DNA of 27,503 nt from the NCBI GenBank assembly GCA_036675035.1, contig JAKFFO010000225.1, forward strand, positions 1 through 27,503, given 5' to 3'. The position numbers were made by a program, and so were the translations under genes. Position 1 is the first letter of the stretch. Each line of letters starts with the position of its first letter. The stretch comes from MESE01 sp036675035 (GTDB lineage Bacteria; Pseudomonadota; Gammaproteobacteria; Burkholderiales; Burkholderiaceae_D). The notes under the pieces were generated by a model. It made no database searches. It saw only the letters and a program-made list of their open reading frames with translations, and was not told the origin of the DNA. Of the stretch, positions 22,705 to 27,503 are shown in pieces.

Positions 22705-23604
22705 GTGGACGGGTCCTTTGATGTGAAGCTGCCGGAGCGGGGCCGGATTTGAAGACTGCGTTTCTACATCGCGATTGAAATAAATAATACGCGCTCTTTC
22801 TTGCGATGCGTTACAGAAATTTTGCCGATAAAAAATATTTATTTTTGGACGCATTACAAATAGGAAAGTTCAACTGATCGCGTTTGAATATCGGCAGTAC
22901 AATGATTGGTTTCTGTGCCAAAGAAATTGGCCCACGGTGTTGTGCATTTCGCTAGAGCTACACGATTGCCTTCAGCTTTATTCACGATTGAATTCACCAG
23001 CAATTTCAGGTGGAACTTGACCGATGCGTCGTTCGGCACAGCGCATATCCCAACACTTTTGCATGACCAAGGATTCATGAGGTCAATCCGGCTGGCGGAA
23101 TTCCAACGATGACCGGCATGCGGTTTAATCAATTTGACGACAATAGTTCAGCGCATCGCTGCGGTGTCGTCATGGGCGGACGAGGAAAGAAAATCGTTTT
23201 TGCGTTGTCGTGAAATCGCAACGACGCATGCGATTGTTGGCTTGTCAGCGCCAAGTCCCTTTGGGCATTTTGCGATGCGACCGCATCGCGATCATGCGCA
23301 AGATTCGCCGAGTTTGGCTAATACGCAATAAATAATCTTTTTCCTGTAAACTCGCGGGCGTTATTTGACGCACAATGGCTGGCTCGCCGGCGCACCCGAT
23401 CGGCAAGTTCAGTTTGCGCGCCGCCTTCCATGCTTTTGCGGGCTGTTCTGGTGCTGGTGTTGAATCGGTTTGCGGCGATACATAAAAAGTTTGCGCTTGA
23501 TCACCATGCCGAAGATGTCAGCGAATATCTTTTGGATAATTAACTTCGGCAAATCTTGTTTTGAGAATAATCAACCGGCCTCGGTGTACTTTTAAGATCG
23601 ATAA
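22705..23604. other. 900-bp gene-poor region between prkA and the SET-domain gene
   Basis: Divergent intergenic region with no gene I can defend. Near prkA it is AT-rich (22780-22860), with the dyad AAAAATA-TT-TATTTTT, a likely place for the prkA promoter. Further along are several GCGATGCG-like motifs, including a perfect 7-bp stem GCGATGC / GCATCGC (23272-23289). Frames at 22854-23132 (-), 22906-23112 (+) and 23134-23331 (+) lack ribosome sites or family resemblance. A 37-codon frame (23430-23543, +) has a hydrophobic N-terminus and an acidic tail but no Shine-Dalgarno. The region may hold decayed gene remnants or unrecognised RNA. Confidence 0.5.
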
Positions 23605-24111
23605 ATGAAACGTTCCAGCAATGACGATTCCGTCGTCAACCATTCCCTTCCTTTTATCACTGTCCGACATTCAACTATTCACGGTAACGGCGTTTTCGCC
23701 GCCCGCAAGATACCAGCCGACACTTGCGTAATCGAATATGCAGGCAAGCGTGTAACAGCGCGGCAAGCCGCTTCGCGCGAGAGTACCGACCCGAATAACC
23801 CGTGGCATACGTTCTTCTTCAGCCTGGAAAGCGGACGTCTGATCGACGGAGCGGTAGATGGAAATGACGCCCGCTGGATAAATCACAGCTGCGAACCGAA
23901 CTGCGAAGCGCGCGAGGAGGATGGCAAGATTTTCATTTACACACTGCGCGATATCAAACGCGGCGAAGAGCTCAACTATGATTACGGTTTGATCGTTTCC
24001 GAGCGCCATACCCCTTCGGTCAAGCGGGCATACGAATGCCTGTGCGGCGCGGCGACATGTCGAAAAACGATGCTTGCGCCGAAACGGAAAATGCGACAAC
24101 GGAAAGCATGA
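23605..24111 (+). CDS. SET-domain protein-lysine methyltransferase-like protein with post-SET zinc motif
   Basis: A 168-residue compact SET domain. Visible elements in order are HGNGVFAARKIPADTCVIEYAG at the start of the fold, then ARWINHSCEPNCE with the S-adenosylmethionine/knot motif Asn93-His94-Ser95-Cys96, then RGEELNYDYG with catalytic Tyr125 or Tyr127. A post-SET segment Cys145-x-Cys147-x4-Cys152 (YECLCGAATC) completes a four-cysteine zinc site with Cys96, as in eukaryotic SUV39-type enzymes. It should methylate lysine in a protein. The bacterial target is unknown; histone-like or ribosomal proteins are possibilities. The tail is Lys/Arg-rich. ATG 23605 has only a weak upstream AAGA. 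It is isolated, with long non-coding flanks on both sides. Confidence 0.92.
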   Translation: MKRSSNDDSVVNHSLPFITVRHSTIHGNGVFAARKIPADTCVIEYAGKRVTARQAASRESTDPNNPWHTFFFSLESGRLIDGAVDGNDARWINHSCEPNCEAREEDGKIFIYTLRDIKRGEELNYDYGLIVSERHTPSVKRAYECLCGAATCRKTMLAPKRKMRQRKA

Positions 24112-24253
24112 GCGGCACGACCGGGTAATTGCATGCCCGGGGAAACTGGCACGGACAAAAAAGCGAGACCTCGGAGAATTCCCGTAAGAGAGCGGGTGTA
24201 GGTAAAAACCAAGCAGTATTCACAATCCATATACCTGATATCAGAAAATGGAA

Positions 24254-24283
24254 TTGGATTAATAACTAGGCTGTTCTTATACT
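24254..24283 (+). promoter_or_regulatory. candidate promoter of the small RNA
   Basis: TATACT at 24278-24283 is a 5-of-6 -10 element. TTGGAT at 24254-24259 is a partial -35, and the spacer is 18 bp. Transcription would begin around 24290. Confidence 0.45.
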
Positions 24284-24289
24284 TCACCT

Positions 24290-24352
24290 GTCTCCTCTAT
24301 GTCTCCTCCTTTGATATAGATTTAAGCCCGCTCTTCGAGCGGGCTTTTTTTT
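24290..24352 (+). ncRNA. candidate small RNA of about 60 nt with repeated anti-Shine-Dalgarno motifs
   Basis: The predicted transcript starts near 24290 and ends at the T-run of a strong intrinsic terminator. Its single-stranded 5' half carries the exact direct repeat TGTCTCCTC (24289-24297 and 24300-24308), spaced 11 bases. UCUCCUC and UCUCCUCC are complementary to Shine-Dalgarno sequences. C/U-rich unpaired anti-SD motifs plus a terminator stem are the standard build of small regulatory RNAs that block translation. No known family is recognised. The alternative is that this is only the distal terminator of the SET transcript. Confidence 0.45.
24324..24352 (+). terminator. intrinsic terminator
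   Basis: A perfect stem AAGCCCGCTC / GAGCGGGCTT with a 3-nt TTC loop (24324-24346) runs into an eight-T tract ending at 24352. It is a textbook rho-independent terminator on the plus strand, 213 bp after the SET gene and about 34 bases after the predicted small-RNA start. Confidence 0.9.
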
Positions 24353-24659
24353 ACCCTTTATATTCCGTCATTGTGATCTTGAAGTTATCAACTTGGCGCG
24401 GACAAACGAGGCGGGTCGAAAGCATTCTATCGATGTCGGTCCTATCCAGGTCAGAAATTTGAACCTTTCATTCATTGTCGATTCAATCACTATCATTGCG
24501 AACCGGCGTGCCGGAAGCGGTTCTCCAACTGGCTCTGGATTTAATCGGCTCGGAATATTGCGGTGTTGTGGCTAACCGGAAGCAGTGCTTGCCAGCCCGA
24601 CATTCGGACTGAGCTCTTGCGGTCACATCTGCCTTGATCGGTCGTTCGCAGTGATATGT

Positions 24660-25238
24660 TTAACGGCTTACCGGATGACGGGAATGACAGAAACAGTCGA
24701 CGCAGTGATCGTTGACCATCCCGATGGCCTGCATGTACGCATAAATAATGGTCGATCCGACAAACTTGAAACCGCGTCTGGCGAGATCCTTCGACAGGCG
24801 ATCCGATAGGGGTGTCGTTGCAGGACAATCCTTCAGCGTCGCCCATGCATTCCGGATCGGCGCCCCGCCGACATAGGACCACAGGAATGGATCGAGCCCG
24901 CCGACTTCGTCGCACAAGCGTAAATAGGCCTGCGCATTGGTAATTGCAGCGGTGACTTTCAAGCGGTTTCGAACGATCCCTGCATCTCCGAGCAGCTCGG
25001 CGACCTTGACCGTATCATAGTGCGCGATTTTTTCGGGATTCCAGGCGTCGAATACGGTGTGGTACCGATCGCGCTTGTTCAGAATCGTTTCCCAGCTTAA
25101 GCCCGCTTGAGCCCCTTCCAGATTGAGCATTTCAAACAAGCGGGTTTCATCATGGCACGGAATGCCCCACTCATCATCGTGATAGGCAACGTAACGGGGA
25201 TTGCCCGGATTGACCCATGCGCATCGGATAAGGCTCAT
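24660..25238 (-). CDS. tag: DNA-3-methyladenine glycosylase I (Tag)
   Basis: A 192-residue protein, about the length of E. coli Tag (187). It excises 3-methyladenine from alkylated DNA as a helix-hairpin-helix superfamily glycosylase. The zinc-snap ligands are all present: Cys6 (RCAWV), His20 (YHDDEWG), His178 and Cys182 (NDHCVDC). The binding-pocket block LEGAQAGLSW contains the catalytic-site Glu41, and RGFKFVGSTIIYAYMQAIG is the conserved C-terminal helix region. ATG 25238 gives MSLIRCAWV, matching the family start; an ATG 12 codons earlier is possible. It is a third alkylation-repair gene in this window, separate from ada-alkB, and no Ada box is evident upstream. Confidence 0.95.
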   Translation of the reverse strand: MSLIRCAWVNPGNPRYVAYHDDEWGIPCHDETRLFEMLNLEGAQAGLSWETILNKRDRYHTVFDAWNPEKIAHYDTVKVAELLGDAGIVRNRLKVTAAITNAQAYLRLCDEVGGLDPFLWSYVGGAPIRNAWATLKDCPATTPLSDRLSKDLARRGFKFVGSTIIYAYMQAIGMVNDHCVDCFCHSRHPVSR

Positions 25239-25363
25239 TTCGTTATTTGAATTTTGGCGGAAAGAAGCTGGCACGCGATCATCGAATCACGATGTATCGG
25301 AACTCATGGCGGCTCCGTTCCAGACCTGGCCTGAGATGCGGTGCTGTCAGACTGGGATAATTA

Positions 25364-25729
25364 TCAGCCTAGCGCGCCGATCTGCGCCAGCAATGCGTCC
25401 GAATTGACCGGTTTGCTGATAAACCCGGCCGCACCCTGGCGCAAACCCCAGATTCTGTCGGTTTCCATATCCTTGCTAGTCAGAATCAGGACCGGAATAT
25501 GTTTGGTTGCATCGTCTTTTGTAATCGCACGGGTTGCCTGAAAACCGTTCATGCCCGGCATCACGACGTCCATCAGTACCAGGTCAGGCATTTCAGCCTT
25601 GACTTTGATGATCGCCTCGTCGCCGCTTTCGGCGGTAACGACTTCATAGCCGCCCATGCTCAAGGCGTCGATCAGAAACTGTCTTGCGGTGGCCGAATCG
25701 TCAACGACGAGGATTTTTTTAATAGGCAT
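25364..25729 (-). CDS. single-domain response regulator (PilH/CheY-like), copy A
   Basis: A 121-residue lone receiver domain with no output domain. The phosphorylation site is intact: Asp10, Asp11, phospho-acceptor Asp54 (VLMDVVMPG), Thr84 and Lys106 (SKP). The sequence GMNGFQATRAITKD followed by PVLILTSKDMETDRIWGLRQGA is typical of PilH-type receivers of the twitching-motility chemosensory system. By hand count it is about 82% identical to the next gene (22 differences in 121). AGGAAG lies about 6 bases before ATG 25729. The perfect dyad ATGACG-ATCG-CGTCAT (25748-25763) lies in its leader, near the ribosome site. No cognate kinase gene is nearby. Confidence 0.93.
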   Translation of the reverse strand: MPIKKILVVDDSATARQFLIDALSMGGYEVVTAESGDEAIIKVKAEMPDLVLMDVVMPGMNGFQATRAITKDDATKHIPVLILTSKDMETDRIWGLRQGAAGFISKPVNSDALLAQIGALG

Positions 25730-25884
25730 GACTACTTCCTTTGACAAATGACGATCGCGTCATGATTAACTGATTCTTTTAAGCTTGTAATACGGATTGC
25801 AATGCGACTTATGAAGCGGCTTGTGAAGCCGAATATCGCGGCAATGCCGGGAAACACAACCATTCTATTGCAGACCGTTAAATC

Positions 25885-25944
25885 AATTGCCTTTTATAAA
25901 CAATATAATGACGCCTGTTTTAAAAATTTGCACGTTTTTCTTCC
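25885..25944. repeat. duplicated upstream block, copy A
   Basis: A 60-bp block upstream of receiver copy A. It aligns without gaps to 26483-26542 upstream of receiver copy B, about 80% identical, with the core ATAAACAATATAATGACGC exact. On the minus strand the core contains TATATT and TATAAA, possible -10 elements for the receivers. The conservation implies a shared promoter or operator. Confidence 0.7.
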
Positions 25945-25986
25945 AACTGAAACGGGATTCGCGCACAGGCAACCGCCTCATCGAAT

Positions 25987-26352
25987 TCAGCCGAGTGCGC
26001 TGATCTGCGCCAGTAACGCAGCCGGGTTGATCGGTTTGCTGATGAATCCGGTAGCGCCTTGGCGCATGCCCCAGATTCGATCCGTTTCCATATCCTTGCT
26101 GGTCAAAATCAATACAGGAATGTGTTTCGTGTCCTCGTCCTTTGTGATGGCTCGGGTTGCTTGAAACCCGTTTATGCCAGGCATCACCACATCCATCAGT
26201 ACCAGGTCCGGCATTTCGCTTTTCACCTTGACGATCGCTTCTTCGCCGCTGACTGCAGTGACCACGCTGTAGCCGCCAGTCGCGAGAACCACCGTCAAAT
26301 ACTGGCGAGCGCTGACCGAATCGTCAACGACAAGAATTTTCTTGATCGGCAT
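25987..26352 (-). CDS. single-domain response regulator (PilH/CheY-like), copy B
   Basis: A 121-residue receiver domain paralogous to the gene at 25364, with the same start MPIKKILVVDDS and end LLAQISALG. Asp10, Asp11, Asp54, Thr84 and Lys106 are all kept, so both copies should be phosphorylatable. The differences cluster in helix 1 and beta 2 (residues 13-34), the surface receivers use to contact histidine kinases, so the two copies may have different partners. AAAGGAAG precedes ATG 26352 by about 6 bases. A longer frame upstream to 26460 is Cys/Arg-rich and not conserved in copy A. It has its own upstream region, so it is probably transcribed separately from copy A. Confidence 0.93.
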   Translation of the reverse strand: MPIKKILVVDDSVSARQYLTVVLATGGYSVVTAVSGEEAIVKVKSEMPDLVLMDVVMPGINGFQATRAITKDEDTKHIPVLILTSKDMETDRIWGMRQGATGFISKPINPAALLAQISALG

Positions 26353-26756
26353 GCCTGCTTCCTTTCGCAAATGGCGATGGGCCCAATAAATATCGCCACA
26401 TCGATATTCACAGTTTTGTCTGGTAGAGCACTTGACCGTGCAAATTCCCCGAATTTGCATACGTGCGAATGCGCGGTCAAAAAATTGCCCGTAATAAACA
26501 ATATAATGACGCTTGTCATTTGAAATTGCACGTATTTCTTCGATCGCAGACTGGATTTACAACTGTTCTCCTTTGTTTTTCGAGATTTGGACCGTGATTC
26601 GCGTCAGGCAATGCGCTAATTTGTTTCCTGCCATCGCACACTGATACGAACAGCGGTTACTATTCCGGCAATGCTGGAACTCATTGTGCGGGCATGCGCC
26701 TGTGCCTGATCAAACGACGCATCAATACAGAAAACACACCAAACAAGGATGAACCG
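26353..26756. other. 404-bp divergent region between receiver copy B and the NYN gene
   Basis: No protein gene is supported. It holds the leader of receiver copy B, the duplicated block at 26483-26542 and, towards the NYN gene, an AAGGA ribosome site at 26745-26749. I see no clear consensus promoter for the NYN gene. Confidence 0.5.
26483..26542. repeat. duplicated upstream block, copy B
   Basis: The counterpart of 25885-25944, offset 598 bp and upstream of receiver copy B. Both blocks contain ATAAACAATATAATGACGC and, further on, TTGCACGT followed by TTTCTTC. The receiver genes themselves are offset by 623 bp, so spacing to the gene differs by about 25 bp between the copies. Confidence 0.7.
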
Positions 26757-27467
26757 ATGGCAGGGCAACCCGAAATAACGAATATGGCGCTGTTCTGCGA
26801 TTTTGAAAATATTGCGCTCGGCGTTCGCGATGCGAAATACGCGCAGTTCGATATCCAGAAAGTGCTGGAGCGCCTTCTGCTGAAAGGCAGCATCGTCGTC
26901 AAAAAGGCGTACTGCGACTGGGACCGCTACAAGGATTTCAAATCGACGATGCATGAAGCGGCTTTCGAGTTGATCGAAATTCCGCATGTACGTCAATCAG
27001 GCAAAAACTCAGCCGATATCCGGATGGTGGTCGATGCGCTAGATCTCTGCTATACCAAAGCCCATGTGGATACATTCGTCATCATCAGCGGCGATTCCGA
27101 CTTTTCACCACTGGTATCAAAACTGCGCGAAAACAACAAGCATGTGGTCGGAATCGGCGTACGGGATTCGACCTCGAATCTCTTGAGCGCGAATTGCGAC
27201 GAATTCATTTTTTACGACGATCTGGTGCGGGAGCAGAAGCCCAAGCGCAAGCCGTCCGAGAGAAAGACACCGGCCAAGCCAGGCACCGGAAATGCCAAGG
27301 CCGCGCCGGCCAAACGTGAAGACGACAAGCGCCAGGAGGCGCTTGATTTCATGCACCGTCGCGCCGCGGCGGTCCGCGACGACGGCGCCCGCGAATGCAT
27401 CTGGCTGCTCAAGCACCCGCCGTTGCGACGCTGCCGGTCGCGTCCACGGCGTGCAGGGCGGTCGTGA
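26757..27467 (+). CDS. NYN domain protein (LabA/DUF88-like), C-terminus apparently replaced
   Basis: The N-terminal about 160 residues form an NYN (PIN-like) domain with the acidic metal-site residues Asp15 (CDFEN), Asp87 (NSADIRM), Asp113 and Asp115 (SGDSDF). It is a putative Mg2+-dependent ribonuclease. ATG 26757 follows AAGGA by 7 bases. A Lys/Pro/Ala-rich linker follows (about 165-190), then KREDDKRQEALDF. Family members normally continue into a second, helical C-terminal domain of the LOTUS/OST-HTH kind. Here residues from about 199 turn into Arg/Pro-rich sequence with no such fold and stop at 236. GC content jumps from about 59% to about 75% at the same point. The annotated end is therefore doubtful. 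Confidence 0.8.
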   Translation: MAGQPEITNMALFCDFENIALGVRDAKYAQFDIQKVLERLLLKGSIVVKKAYCDWDRYKDFKSTMHEAAFELIEIPHVRQSGKNSADIRMVVDALDLCYTKAHVDTFVIISGDSDFSPLVSKLRENNKHVVGIGVRDSTSNLLSANCDEFIFYDDLVREQKPKRKPSERKTPAKPGTGNAKAAPAKREDDKRQEALDFMHRRAAAVRDDGARECIWLLKHPPLRRCRSRPRRAGRS

Positions 27468-27503
27468 CGACCACGCGGAGCCGGCCGACCTCGACCGGTT
27501 TCA
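27351..27503. other. high-GC segment of different composition at the window end
   Basis: My count gives 114 G+C in 153 bases, against 89 in the preceding 150. The change follows the inverted repeat AAGCGCC-AGGA-GGCGCTT (27329-27346). On the minus strand an open frame entering from the right edge ends TGA near 27411 and has a more protein-like composition (VGRLRVVVTTALHAVDATGS) than the plus-strand reading. This could be a foreign or chimeric junction. Confidence 0.5.

Larger units (their letters stand above)
24112..24659. other. 548-bp intergenic region after the SET gene holding a candidate small RNA
   Basis: No protein gene is supported here. A short CCGGG / CCCGG hairpin (24121-24140) lies 10 bp after the SET stop and has no T-run. 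The region 24254-24352 contains a promoter-to-terminator unit for a small RNA. From 24360 to 24659 I see nothing definite; the small frame at 24393-24575 lacks homology and a ribosome site. Confidence 0.5.

Noticed and set aside
22824..22831. GCCGATAA, the -10 box of flagellar sigma28 promoters, on the plus strand
   Set aside because: No TAAA-type -35 at the required distance and no gene downstream on that strand for almost 800 bp.
22854..23132. 92-codon minus-strand frame and overlapping 68-codon plus-strand frame (22906-23112)
   Set aside because: Mutually overlapping, without ribosome sites or recognisable motifs; the plus-strand frame starts with TTG.
24121..24140. CCGGG / CCCGG hairpin after the SET gene as a terminator
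   Set aside because: Only 5 bp of stem, a 10-nt loop and no T-run.
24393..24575. 60-codon frame between the small RNA candidate and tag
   Set aside because: No ribosome site, no recognisable sequence features, TTG start.
26353..26460. 36-codon N-terminal extension of receiver copy B
   Set aside because: Cys/Arg-rich, absent from copy A, and the AAAGGAAG ribosome site fits the inner ATG at 26352.
1..27503. tRNA, rRNA, CRISPR, insertion sequence or phage signals
   Set aside because: I found no cloverleaf with a matching T-arm, no regular spacer array, no transposase or integrase and no paired terminal repeats. A tRNA scan would be needed to exclude a missed gene.

Overview
The window looks like a chromosomal segment of a betaproteobacterium, most likely Burkholderiales near the Oxalobacteraceae. 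The clues are a mid-50s GC content, a phasin of the polyhydroxyalkanoate granule type, a DUF3717 protein, PilH-like receiver proteins and the prkA-yeaH-spoVR stress cluster. This is judged from protein resemblance, not from a tree or a search. No rRNA, tRNA, insertion sequence, prophage or CRISPR array is visible.

Layout. 1-2574 (+): the tail of a LivM-type permease overlapping an alpha/beta hydrolase, then an MFS transporter and a 46-residue membrane protein. 2616-4406 (-): a beta-helix lipoprotein, divergent from an ada-alkB alkylation-repair operon (4764-6530, +). A small DUF3717 gene with a probably leaderless promoter follows. 6879-10162 (-): a B12-binding radical SAM protein and an acyl-CoA ligase separated by hairpins. 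10323-13032 (+): a periplasmic M15 peptidase, a phasin with a strong promoter flanked by TGCAC palindromes, and CorA. 13061-14665 (-): an FAD oxidoreductase. 14873-16928 (+): a double-PAS diguanylate cyclase coupled to a transglutaminase-like protein. 17011-22704 (-): a DUF2383 protein and the prkA-yeaH-spoVR operon. 22705-24659 is gene-poor and holds one SET-domain methyltransferase with a complete post-SET cysteine set, plus a candidate small RNA. 24660-26352 (-): Tag glycosylase and two tandem paralogous single-domain receivers. 26757-27467 (+): an NYN-domain protein whose end runs into sequence of different composition.

Three alkylation-repair functions (Ada, AlkB, Tag) lie in one 20 kb stretch. 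The prkA operon, DUF2383 protein, phasin and diguanylate cyclase suggest stationary-phase, storage and envelope-stress physiology.

The items most worth a second look are the SET protein (23605-24111), the candidate anti-Shine-Dalgarno small RNA (about 24290-24352), the perfect intercistronic hairpin between prkA and yeaH (20731-20762) with a TTG start just beyond it, the receiver duplication that includes an upstream block (25885-25944 and 26483-26542), and the compositional break after about 27350.
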